Origin: Nymphaea colorata
Lineage: Eukaryota > Streptophyta > Magnoliopsida > Nymphaeales > Nymphaeaceae
Assembly (NCBI RefSeq): GCF_008831285.2
Contig: NC_045142.1
Location: 5,899,501-5,959,500, forward strand
Direction of reading: 5' to 3'
DNA: 60,000 nt
Shown: positions 43,047-47,785 of the stretch, piece after piece
Layout: every line of letters starts with the position of its first letter
Position numbering within the stretch: the stretch's first letter is position 1
Position numbers and translations under genes: made by a program
Notes under the pieces: model-generated
Seen by the model: only the letters and a program-made list of their open reading frames with translations
Databases searched by the model: none
What the model was told of the DNA's origin: nothing

Positions 43047-43120
<74 letters not shown>

Positions 43121-44989
43121 AATATCACAAAAAATGAAAATCAAAGCAACATTTAAATAAACAAGTGATATAAATAAAAACATTAAATGTTAATGAAGAA
43201 TAACTCCCAAAAACAGAACAAAAACTGAGTTAGAAATAAACTAAATAAAGTAAAATTAAGTAATTTGTATAAATTTCGATCTAAAAAATACCCAACTGTG
43301 CCCAGATACCCTTTGGGCATGGGTACCGCGACATGGTACACCAGGGAACTTACTGAAGTACCCATATGACTTATATTGGAGGCCGCTCCGAGGGATATTG
43401 TATACCAGCTATATTATACAAGAAGAACAGGGTCAGCAACTCCCAGTTTCCCCCTCCAATGAAAAATACTAATTCTTTATTCCCCTTTTTCAAGCTTGGA
43501 ACCTCAAAACAGCTCACAAACATGCAATACCTGGCTCCAACTCATCATAAATGAAAAATGAAAAGGTGCACGTTGCCAGGAAACACTCATGAATGGTGGG
43601 CAACTGGTTGACAGGATAAGTAACTATAAAGATCACTTTAGCCAGTATCATTCCAGAAAGGATATCCAAGAACATGACCCAAGTCATTTGTTCCCAGAAG
43701 TCCTTTTCCTGTATAAAAAAGTAAAGGATGCAAAAAGATACTGGAGAACGTTAGGGCAAAAACACAAACTCTAGAGTTGATTGAACTAGAATCTATAATA
43801 TTCATATGAGATCTTCATAGAAATAAAGATTCATATTCTGTCTTATTTTGTTAAATGAACAAGTGGAACTGGTCATATGGATGTGAACGCTTAAACTGCA
43901 GCCTTAGACAATCAAGAAACAACTGCAAGTCTTCTTTGTATACTTTAACGGCTTTGAATTAAACTTTTTATACATTCAGGAGAGATGCACGTTTTTCCTC
44001 TCTTTATTTCTCTTCACTAAAAGATACGTCTTGAATGTGTCATTTGACCAAGATGGATGATTTGTCAGTAACATTGGAATATAATACAAATGTTGTTTAT
44101 CTTGAGAGAGTAATGAATATCTAAGTTACCTATTTAAGTTTGTACCTAGTATCCCTTCACAACTTTATTAGAAGTTAAGAAACTGCAAAGGTGCCACCAT
44201 TAAGTAGGTGCACACTGCACATATATCGACATGCATGTGTACCATTAAGAGGTATTCCAGAGTCTCATAAACCAATCGTTAAAGCCACCAGGGGGCAGTG
44301 CACTCAACACAGAACCAACATAAGCATTCACAGTGAAATGTTTTGTATCTTAGCTGAAGATTTAAAATTACAGAACCATAAGCCACAATGGATAGTAATG
44401 AAAGCAGATCTAACCACACAGTACATAGATGAATAAGTATATTCAAGATAATCCAAAATCTGTATCATGAGATAAAGACTTTAATTAGGCACAATTGAAA
44501 GATAAATTATTCATGTGATAGCAAGATCAAAGAAACCCAACCATTGTAATCCCCACAGTGAGGGCAGATATGAACGCGTTTGCATATACCAATGACCTTT
44601 TTCAAGTAAGCTTTCTTTTGCAATGCCTCCAATCTTGGATTTCTCATGTTCTTCAGAAGTGCTTTGCGTTCATTCTCTGGAAGAAGTATGTGTGCACACG
44701 ACTATGAAGAAACAAAAGTCAAGCATAAGCAATTAAGAAAAGTGACCAAGAAATTTGACACCTACACTTAACGTAATTTCAAATACCTTGCAAATACACT
44801 GTAAGATTGTCTGAATATCCTTAAAATATCCAATATGAAACACAGGAAGAACAAGCTTTAGATATCCAAAATGGCCTGGACAATTGGTAAAATCAGCATG
44901 GCAAGTGGCACAGAAACCACTTTTACTTGAGATGCCCTGGAAAATGAAGAAATTGTGAAATAAGTTTATATACAATGATACATATATAT

Positions 44990-45064
<75 letters not shown>

Positions 45065-47785
45065 AAGAATCTCTTGCCAAGCCCAACAATGAGACAGGTT
45101 TTAAAAGCAAAGTCTTTTCAACAGTAACAGCAAGTTTGTAAAGAGAACAGCAACCAAACATCAATGGATCATCTAATCTAAAATTTGCAGGAAGGCACAA
45201 AAGCCTGATATAACATATTTTTCATGCAATGTTTCTGACCCCAAACTATGAGATACAAGCTTAGCATCACTGAAGGGTTAAATGTGTAAATCAGTTTAAT
45301 GTAAGTTAACCAGAGTGGCTGTAAAATTGGATAACTATGGAATTGCTCAAGACAGCCCCATGATTGTTGTTATTCCTAGAAACTACAAGATACATGCTCA
45401 GAGACACCAAAGAGTTCATGTCTAAATGAGTTCCATAAAGAAATTAAGCATAGATTATTGAGGCTACAAAATTTGATAATTTTGGATTTGCTTGAGACAG
45501 TCCAAAAGATATTGCCATTAATACTGACTGGAAAAACTTGAAGTGTTTAGGTGCTTCTTGAGCATGTCCCTTATTCAGCTGCATTTCAAAATGAATCTAA
45601 GGGGCATCAAACTTCGTCGTTAAATATCCATATAAGAAACACTTTAAATAGTCCAAACAGCTTGAAGCATAATAAGAAGGGATCCTGAACTGAGAAGCAA
45701 AGAAAGATACCATTTCATGAATGACAAGTTCAAGAATAGAAACTTGGCTCACAGCCTCATACAGAAGCTTCCCCAGGTTATAATGGGCAAACATTTAAAC
45801 CATTGTCATGAATATTTTGAGCTTTCACTAGGGAAGTAGAATTTTTGTTACTTTACTTTTTCTCGGAAAATCCTCAGCGGTACAAAAAACTAAGAAAAAT
45901 AAAAAACAATATAAAAAATTGTAAAAATAATGAGTTTTCTACTAATTTTATTACAGAAAAATTGGTAAAGAATTGAAAATTCAAAATTATTATCAAATGT
46001 TTTTTTGGAAAGTCCCAAGAAAATATCATAATATTGTTGTGATATTTTCATTTGGGTAACATTACCACAATAAATTCCAATTTTTTCCACTTCCTTTTGG
46101 ATGTTTTCTTATTTTTGTCATTATACTTGAAAATATCGCCGATATTTATGAAATGATCTAAATAAAACAATAAAACATGCATAAGTTGCATGAGGCTCTA
46201 CCATTAGCAACCCATCTTGCATTATTTTTTAAAACCTTCAAGATTGATTTCTTCTTTCAGTCTATGCTGCTTCCATACTTCACAGTTGTATTTAGAGTTT
46301 TAAACAAAAGAAGTTGCAATATATATCAAACAAACTTGCTGCACCAAGCAATGTCTAGAATCCAAGCTTTACTAGTATAGATTCAGTTTGCGTCTAACAC
46401 ATACAGCTAATATAAGACTGATGTCATGCTAACAGAAAAATTAAGAGACCAAGGCAACATTGTCTCAGTTTAGATTCAGTAATGCAGAAAGCATTTGCTT
46501 GCCATATGTATGTCAACCATTTAAACTATTCTCGACATCCCTATTCAACAGCTCAGCTGTATCTGAAAACAGATCTCTCACTTGCAGTCAAGAAGAAATG
46601 TCCTATACACCAATTCTCCAGGTGTGATAAATCATGATGAGAGCAGTCTTACTTAGAAAGCTCTTTATGGCATTAAGGACATCAATGTAAAACTCCCACT
46701 GTCTATTTGAATGGGTGGAAATACTCATGCCCAAGTGTCACGCATGGCCATGTCAATGGAACACAACTATTGACATGTGTAGGCACGACAAAAATTGACA
46801 AATTTAAATCTATGTTAGGACAAGTCCAGTTTTCTCTCTCTAGCTGAAGGGCTTCATTTTACAAATAACTTATTTTGTAACTTATGCTCATATTTCAAGT
46901 TTGTTATGTTTCCTAAAGATGCTCCTCAACGTTTGCATCTTTATGTTTGGCAATGTAAAGGAGCTGCCACTGTTCAGACATGGCCATTTTGGACTATAAA
47001 TTAGTACCAGTATGAGACACACCAGATACCGTGCACCGTGTATAGTCCAGAGATAGACAATAGCTTAGATTGTTATAAAATTTATTCAGCAGTACAATTA
47101 CATCCAAGGTTTCCACTTTGTGACCCAGAATTAGCTCTAAGACAACCGAAGAATTTTTACTTATTCATCTATCGAGCAATTCCGTCAAGTAATTCTCAAC
47201 AGAATCATGCAAATGCCCACCCTCAATAGTCAATATCAAGCATTCCATATGCCTGAATTCCCAATAGAGTCAAGCAATTGCTAAAGCTCTTTGGTTACAG
47301 ATTCGTATGAAATTCACAAGGCATTCGCCACATTGCAATCAAGAACTCTCAAGATTTCAAACCAAATAAAGAACAAAAAAAAAGGGGGGGGGGGGGGGGG
47401 GGGGGGATGGGGGGGGAGCAGAACCACATTAATGAATGCAAGGAAACTAAGAAAAGATGCCCAACCGTACCATGCGCCTGTCCAGTAATCCATGAGCGAC
47501 AGGCTCCCGGTTTATTTCGTAAAAAACTGGCTTATGCACTTGTACTTCCGCAGCGTTCATGACCTCCGTACCCGAGAAAGTCGAGAATTGGATGCTCTTT
47601 CTGAATATCCCATCAAACAATAAACAAAAGAAAATGTTCAACACCTCTATGCAAAACAGATGGAATTTCAATAACTTGCAGAGAAAGGGTCATCAAGCAG
47701 GAATGCAGACGATTGTGTCTTACATCTTCCGCGGGCCGACTTCGTCGGCATATGGTTGCTTTGTGAAGTTGGTCATTGATGCCAT
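1721..47785 (-). CDS. NRPC1: RNA polymerase III largest subunit (RPC160 family), 3' end outside window
   Basis: Catalytic largest subunit of nuclear RNA polymerase III, which makes tRNA, 5S rRNA and other small RNAs. Twenty-one exons were read by hand. Each is bounded by GT..AG, and all phases join into one open frame of 3306 nt (residues 1-1102). In order they hold the N-terminal KQPY..VGPRKIKSIQF block, clamp zinc ligands (CATC, NCPGH, CKSC, CPHC), the RNA-binding [11 protein letters not shown] block, the metal-A loop [10 protein letters not shown] (Asp 485/487/489), the Pol III-type [11 protein letters not shown] block, the bridge helix ([12 protein letters not shown]) and the trigger loop ([15 protein letters not shown]). 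Pol III rather than Pol I, II, IV or V is indicated by the NENDIT, ELWTGKQ and [17 protein letters not shown] blocks. The family is about 1,380-1,400 residues, so some 280 C-terminal residues are missing beyond the left edge. The introns are greatly enlarged by transposons. Several normally invariant residues differ (see findings), but no stop or frameshift was found. Confidence 0.93.
1873..2956. other. NRPC1 intron 20
   Basis: AT-rich intron of 1084 bp between the two halves of the trigger loop. No transposon ends or coding remnant seen. Confidence 0.8.
2957..3104 (-). CDS. NRPC1: NRPC1 exon 20, trigger loop lead-in
   Basis: Residues 1003-1051 plus one base. Contains [20 protein letters not shown], then [15 protein letters not shown], the trigger loop that closes on the incoming NTP; the catalytic His of TFHF is present. 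The near-universal EPG..GAQSIGEP is here [11 protein letters not shown], with His at residue 1029 (codon CAC). Confidence 0.93.
4606..4990 (+). pseudogene. Copia integrase fragment (old)
   Basis: The frame beginning at 4606 reads ..[44 protein letters not shown]. This resembles the Copia integrase core (WGPSP....YYVxFVDdyTKYtWxYPLKxKSEVFxxFK). No LTR, reverse transcriptase or RNase H sequence adjoins it and the frame soon breaks. It is therefore an old truncated remnant, independent of the complete Copia downstream. The match is by eye and partial. Confidence 0.45.
4996..5341. mobile_element. hAT-like MITE, family A copy 1
   Basis: 346 bp with perfect 17-bp terminal inverted repeats, CTAAGTCACATGGGTAC and its reverse complement. 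Flanks GCTTTAAT and GGTTCAAT match at 6 of 8 positions, an eroded 8-bp target duplication as hAT transposases make. The interior is AT-rich with an (AT)n array at 5080-5109 and no coding capacity. Related copies lie at 15587-15970 and 42970-43374. Confidence 0.85.
5493..5675 (+). repeat. Element 1 5' LTR
   Basis: 183 bp from TGTCAAAGATG to CTCTCGTAACA. Its 3' end is a (CT)n tract, two repeat units longer than in the other LTR. Confidence 0.96.
5676..5687 (+). other. Element 1 primer binding site (tRNA-iMet)
   Basis: TGGTATCAGAGC directly abuts the 5' LTR. It is complementary to the 3' end of initiator tRNA-Met, the usual primer of plant Copia reverse transcription. Confidence 0.95.
5688..6427 (+). 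other. Element 1 untranslated leader
   Basis: Leader between primer site and gag start. It contains imperfect short repeats of a TATGAGCAGAAT word (about 6039-6170) and no long open frame. Confidence 0.7.
6428..7390 (+). CDS. Element 1 gag (capsid/nucleocapsid)
   Basis: A 320-residue open frame. The N-terminal part has the Copia gag start ([11 protein letters not shown]) and helical capsid-like sequence. A Gly/Arg-rich stretch ([13 protein letters not shown]) precedes one zinc knuckle [14 protein letters not shown] (CX2CX4HX4C), which packages RNA. In related elements gag and pol form one frame. Here gag stops at SYSLK and protease continues in another frame, so a one-base shift near 7380 separates them. 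Confidence 0.93.
   Translation: MAENNKSEGSTDYKMAGNSFSYGTTIKLNGSNYEIWSRVFIMSVAGHRKKYILEEDELIEKKGTYAAWDEDNYIVMSWIMNSVESHVAPTIAYYTKAKDMWSFLRKTYSHATNVIKILQLEEELCNIRQGDQDLSKYFATLTAAYEWLKALRPPCQHCYASHVETGMVAKFLSGLSSEYSVAKSQILTGSELPHLADTYNRLSRFAATLSQNTLDTPVSALVISGGRGPSSFGGTRGRGTGRGAGRGRFQCSYCGKIGHLEDRCWDKHPHLQSNVSSGRGGGRIATSKGPSSSQATHSKATISMVESSTDPSIFVSYSLK
7391..10615 (+). pseudogene. Element 1 pol (PR-IN-RT-RNase H), broken
   Basis: Protease DSGAS near 7530; integrase zinc block [16 protein letters not shown] at 7920-8035; integrase core with DVWGPSR and TDNALEF; reverse transcriptase [22 protein letters not shown] near 9670; RNase H DADYAGS..KSTTGF near 10150, ending TGA at 10613. Lesions seen: TAG at 7785 in place of a usual Gln, a small tandem duplication at about 7895-7940, a stop and shift near 8172-8220, shifts near 8590 and 9220 (the latter with a small deletion before RWVFTIKYH), and TAG at 9848. 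The sequence is otherwise close to a working polyprotein. Confidence 0.93.
10611..10622 (+). other. Element 1 polypurine tract
   Basis: CTTGAGGGGGAG lies directly before the 3' LTR and overlaps the pol stop codon. It primes plus-strand DNA synthesis. Confidence 0.9.
10623..10801 (+). repeat. Element 1 3' LTR
   Basis: 179 bp, TGTTAAAGATA to CTCTCGTAACA. Differs from the 5' LTR by C/T, G/A and G/A transitions and two CT units. Confidence 0.96.
11133..11399 (-). CDS. NRPC1: NRPC1 exon 19
   Basis: Residues 914-1002, a family-variable region ([20 protein letters not shown] to ISSQQLK). Its last residues join to [11 protein letters not shown] in exon 20 across an 8.0 kb intron that contains a whole Copia element. 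Confidence 0.88.
11487..11690 (-). CDS. NRPC1: NRPC1 exon 18
   Basis: Residues 846-913. Continues the bridge helix with [20 protein letters not shown], then [20 protein letters not shown]. Acceptor ACTGCAG and donor GTTTCT. Confidence 0.94.
12790..13160. repeat. AT-rich dispersed repeat B
   Basis: Contains AAAACGTG, GTACACGTTTTTTGTG and GTTTTTCTCGGGTAT words in an A/T-rich background. Similar text occurs at about 12065-12380, 40290-40560, 40970-41110 and 41480-41830. Ends and class could not be set. Confidence 0.45.
13733..13789. repeat. (TA)n-(GA)n compound microsatellite
   Basis: About 29 bp of TA directly followed by about 27 bp of GA, in intron 17. Confidence 0.9.
14980..15078 (-). CDS. 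NRPC1: NRPC1 exon 17, bridge helix
   Basis: Residues 813-845: [33 protein letters not shown]. This is the start of the bridge helix that spans the active cleft and moves with template translocation. It matches the family without odd residues. Confidence 0.95.
15587..15970. mobile_element. hAT-like MITE, family A copy 3 (inverted)
   Basis: 384 bp, ends CTAAGTCACATTGG and CCCATGTGAGTTAG, flanked by a perfect 8-bp duplication CAAGCAGG (15579-15586 and 15971-15978). The interior is the reverse complement of copies 1 and 2 (shared TGTAATGTTTTTATTTATATCA-like core in pieces). No coding capacity. Confidence 0.9.
17757..18168. repeat. Direct tandem duplication, about 206-bp unit
   Basis: Unit 1 is 17757-17962 and unit 2 begins at 17963; both start TTACTCTACTCATAATATTG and differ at only a few sites. 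Unit 1 ends inside a copy of the first 31 bp of the hAT-like MITE, whose complete version lies in and beyond unit 2. The duplication therefore took in the MITE's left end after it had inserted. Confidence 0.92.
18137..18349. mobile_element. hAT-like MITE, family C
   Basis: 213 bp with terminal inverted repeats TAGACCTGGGCA..TGCCCAGGTCTA and a perfect 8-bp target duplication CACACTAA (18129-18136 and 18350-18357). Subterminal parts are very GC-rich (GGCCCGGCCCGG), the centre is A/T. No open frame. Confidence 0.93.
18495..18686 (-). CDS. NRPC1: NRPC1 exon 16
   Basis: Residues 749-812. Contains [35 protein letters not shown] and [14 protein letters not shown]. The usual family text is GSPINISQM..ACVGQQ and HFPR, so P to L, S to C, A to G and P to L differ at normally conserved sites. 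Confidence 0.93.
18687..19428. other. NRPC1 intron 15
   Basis: 742 bp of AT-rich sequence; nothing recognised. Confidence 0.8.
19429..19663 (-). CDS. NRPC1: NRPC1 exon 15
   Basis: Residues 670-748: [20 protein letters not shown], then a less conserved helical stretch ending [12 protein letters not shown]. This is funnel-domain sequence. The acceptor is GCTACAG and the donor GTAACA. Confidence 0.94.
19885..19924. repeat. (AT)n microsatellite
   Basis: About 20 AT units, preceded by CA-rich and followed by GA-rich sequence, in intron 14. Confidence 0.95.
20293..20569 (-). repeat. Element 2 3' LTR
   Basis: 277 bp, reading TGTTAGAATATC to GTTTCTACA on the minus strand. It carries GGAACCC absent from the other LTR. 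The RNase H reading frame ends at the TAG in its first six bases. Confidence 0.95.
20564..24959 (-). pseudogene. Element 2 gag-pol polyprotein, lightly damaged
   Basis: From ATG at 24959: gag with [17 protein letters not shown], zinc knuckle [14 protein letters not shown] (CX2CX4HX4C), protease VDSGATHHM, integrase zinc block [17 protein letters not shown], core with [15 protein letters not shown] and NGVAERKNR. Reverse transcriptase follows ([37 protein letters not shown]), then RNase H ([20 protein letters not shown]). Lesions: a probable one-base loss in a C run near 22700 that shifts the frame after VHNQS, TGA at 21137-21139 where Trp is usual, and TGA near 21083 where Gly is usual. Repairing nothing, the element now yields gag-PR-IN only. 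Confidence 0.94.
20570..20582 (-). other. Element 2 polypurine tract
   Basis: Minus strand GCTTGAGGGGGAG immediately upstream of the 3' LTR; primes plus-strand synthesis. It also encodes part of the pol C-terminus (KLEGEC). Confidence 0.9.
24960..25240 (-). repeat. Element 2 leader with GC-rich short tandem repeats
   Basis: Between primer site and gag, the plus strand repeats GGCGACG..CGCTGGGCTA-type units of about 15-25 bp from roughly 24925 to 25115, overlapping the first gag codons. This is far more GC-rich than the surroundings. It is the untranslated leader region. Confidence 0.75.
25241..25254 (-). other. Element 2 primer binding site (tRNA-iMet)
   Basis: Minus strand TGGTATCAGAGCCA follows the 5' LTR directly; complementary to initiator tRNA-Met. 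Confidence 0.95.
25255..25524 (-). repeat. Element 2 5' LTR
   Basis: 270 bp, 98-99% identical to the 3' LTR apart from one 7-bp indel. Starts TG and ends CA on the minus strand. Confidence 0.95.
25776..25825. repeat. (AT)n microsatellite
   Basis: About 25 AT units in intron 14, downstream of Copia element 2 on the plus strand. Confidence 0.95.
27258..27351 (-). CDS. NRPC1: NRPC1 exon 14
   Basis: Residues 639-669 plus two bases: [30 protein letters not shown]. This short exon sits alone between a 5.2 kb and a 7.6 kb intron, both containing Copia DNA. Phase 1 in and phase 2 out fit exons 13 and 15 exactly. Confidence 0.93.
27689..27721. repeat. (CT)n microsatellite
   Basis: About 16 CT units in intron 13. 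Confidence 0.95.
27861..28169 (-). repeat. Probable 3' LTR of degraded Copia element 3
   Basis: On the minus strand a purine tract TTGAAGGGGGG is followed by TGTTTATAT and ends CGTTACA about 309 bp later, the expected layout of a 3' LTR. It includes an internal (TA)n run. I found no matching 5' LTR upstream, so the boundaries rest on the TG..CA ends only. Confidence 0.55.
28170..29880 (-). pseudogene. Degraded Copia pol (element 3)
   Basis: Fragments in broken frames, in order: pre-RT sequence ([12 protein letters not shown]), RT start [20 protein letters not shown] and [14 protein letters not shown] at 29257-29544, YVDD near 29110, [19 protein letters not shown] and [11 protein letters not shown] at 28739-29008, RNase [21 protein letters not shown] at 28281-28499. 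Gag, protease and most of integrase are absent. It is much more decayed than elements 1 and 2, hence older, and belongs to a further Copia lineage. Confidence 0.9.
32507..32702 (-). CDS. NRPC1: NRPC1 exon 13
   Basis: Residues 574-638 plus one base. Starts [20 protein letters not shown] and ends [12 protein letters not shown], in the pore/funnel region. The acceptor TTTGTCAG and donor GTGCGT fit the phase. Confidence 0.95.
32703..35835. other. NRPC1 intron 12
   Basis: 3.1 kb. Apart from the less AT-rich island at 33016-33290 and an A/T-rich stretch with dispersed-repeat B words (about 33405-33660), I see plain intron sequence. Confidence 0.7.
33016..33290 (-). other. Unexplained less AT-rich island with overlapping open frames
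   Basis: Two overlapping minus-strand frames of 81 and 75 codons stay open here, and base composition is more even than in the surrounding intron. One frame ends [13 protein letters not shown]. It does not match any NRPC1 block, and exons 12 and 13 join in phase without it. An inserted organelle DNA piece is possible but not shown. Confidence 0.3.
35836..36024 (-). CDS. NRPC1: NRPC1 exon 12
   Basis: Residues 511-573. Reads [37 protein letters not shown] and [12 protein letters not shown], all typical of Pol III (TRKDTFYDR). Phase 0 on both sides. Confidence 0.95.
36025..37339. other. NRPC1 intron 11
   Basis: 1.3 kb AT-rich intron; no repeat or coding remnant recognised. Confidence 0.8.
37340..37480 (-). 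CDS. NRPC1: NRPC1 exon 11, catalytic metal-A loop
   Basis: Residues 464-510. Holds [10 protein letters not shown], whose three aspartates (485, 487, 489) bind the catalytic Mg2+ ion, followed by [18 protein letters not shown]. The exon is exactly 47 codons in phase 0. The catalytic centre is intact. Confidence 0.96.
37481..39327. other. NRPC1 intron 10
   Basis: 1.8 kb. The part 38050-38790 is less AT-rich, and contains a local repeat of a CTCTTCTGCCACTTAATNTTC word (38380-38440, two copies). It could be an old retroelement fragment, but I could not identify it. Remainder plain. Confidence 0.6.
39328..39469 (-). CDS. NRPC1: NRPC1 exon 10
   Basis: Residues 416-463. Contains [20 protein letters not shown] and [15 protein letters not shown]. 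The exon end is set by phase 0 before [12 protein letters not shown]; the donor is GTATTC. Confidence 0.93.
39561..39709 (-). CDS. NRPC1: NRPC1 exon 9
   Basis: Residues 367-415 plus two bases. Contains [32 protein letters not shown] and KYPGANYV, conserved Pol III dock/active-site-module sequence. Donor GTAAGT. Confidence 0.94.
39791..40006 (-). CDS. NRPC1: NRPC1 exon 8
   Basis: Residues 295-366. Contains [20 protein letters not shown] and [20 protein letters not shown], the rudder/lid region next to the DNA-RNA hybrid. Conservation with the family is almost complete over the second half. Confidence 0.95.
40741..40788. repeat. (CT)n-(GT)n compound microsatellite
   Basis: CT to 40768 then GT to 40788, in intron 7. 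Confidence 0.95.
41480..41830. repeat. AT-rich dispersed repeat B, another copy
   Basis: Shares GTTTTTCTCGGGTATAA and GAGAAACTAATAA words and the TTTTTACACGTTTTTTGTGC block with the stretches at 12790-13160 and 40290-40560. Transposon class unknown. Confidence 0.45.
42156..42252 (-). CDS. NRPC1: NRPC1 exon 7
   Basis: Residues 262-294, beginning [19 protein letters not shown], a Pol III signature. Acceptor TTGGCAG and donor GTATGT. Confidence 0.9.
42469..42581 (-). CDS. NRPC1: NRPC1 exon 6
   Basis: Residues 225-261 plus two bases. Reads [20 protein letters not shown] and [16 protein letters not shown], the conserved PVPPxxIRPSV region of largest subunits. The donor GTTTTG is canonical only in its GT. 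Confidence 0.88.
42690..42859 (-). CDS. NRPC1: NRPC1 exon 5
   Basis: Residues 168-224, [10 protein letters not shown] through [16 protein letters not shown]. This is a variable, Ser/Asn-rich stretch ending in the conserved Pol III block where the next exon starts [15 protein letters not shown]. Both splice phases fit. Confidence 0.88.
42860..44541. other. NRPC1 intron 4
   Basis: 1.7 kb containing MITE family A copy 2 (42970-43374); the remaining 1.1 kb shows nothing recognisable. Confidence 0.75.
42970..43374. mobile_element. hAT-like MITE, family A copy 2
   Basis: 405 bp from CTAAGTCACATGGGT to ACCCATATGACTTAT. Flanks ATTGAAGG and ATTGGAGG agree at 7 of 8 positions (8-bp target duplication). 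It is longer than copy 1 mainly through an (AT)n array at 43049-43116. The interior matches copy 1 over GCAACATTTA, TGATATAAATAAA and ACTGAGTTAGAAA words. Confidence 0.88.
44542..44701 (-). CDS. NRPC1: NRPC1 exon 4, second zinc site
   Basis: Residues 115-167 plus one base. Contains [22 protein letters not shown] and CPHCGDYNG. The Cys pairs complete the second clamp zinc site with the CICK end of exon 3. Confidence 0.92.
44787..44936 (-). CDS. NRPC1: NRPC1 exon 3, clamp zinc site
   Basis: Residues 65-114. Carries the clamp-core zinc ligands CATC and NCPGHFG, then LPVFHIGYF and CICK. The acceptor is TTTCCAG and the donor GTATTT. An AT microsatellite starts about 60 bp upstream of the acceptor. 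Confidence 0.93.
44998..45062. repeat. (AT)n-(CA)n microsatellite
   Basis: About 26 AT units followed by six CA units, beginning some 60 bp upstream of the exon 3 acceptor on the gene strand. Confidence 0.95.
47384..47416. repeat. Poly-G tract (G23-AT-G8)
   Basis: Uninterrupted run of 23 G, then AT, then eight G on the plus strand; poly-C in the NRPC1 pre-mRNA. Capable of G-quadruplex formation on the template strand. Confidence 0.9.
47471..47600 (-). CDS. NRPC1: NRPC1 exon 2
   Basis: Residues 21-64, [21 protein letters not shown] through GLLDRRM. Joins exon 1 through codon AT|A (Ile). The usual family ending is GLLDPRMG, so a conserved Pro is Arg here. The donor GTACGG is followed about 65 bp away by a very long G tract on the plus strand. 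Confidence 0.9.
47724..47785 (-). CDS. NRPC1: NRPC1 exon 1 (start codon)
   Basis: Encodes residues 1-20 plus two bases of codon 21, with the family N-terminal motif FTKQPY..EVGPRK. The ATG at 47785-47783 is preceded directly in frame by TAA and one AAG codon, which fixes the start or a second Met three codons later. The donor is GTAAGA. Confidence 0.9.

Larger units (their letters stand above)
44937..47470. other. NRPC1 intron 2
   Basis: 2.5 kb. Has (AT)n at 44998-45050 beside a CA run near its 3' splice site and a G23 tract at 47384-47406 near its 5' splice site. An AT-rich stretch at 45850-46150 resembles dispersed repeat B. No coding remnant. Confidence 0.75.
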
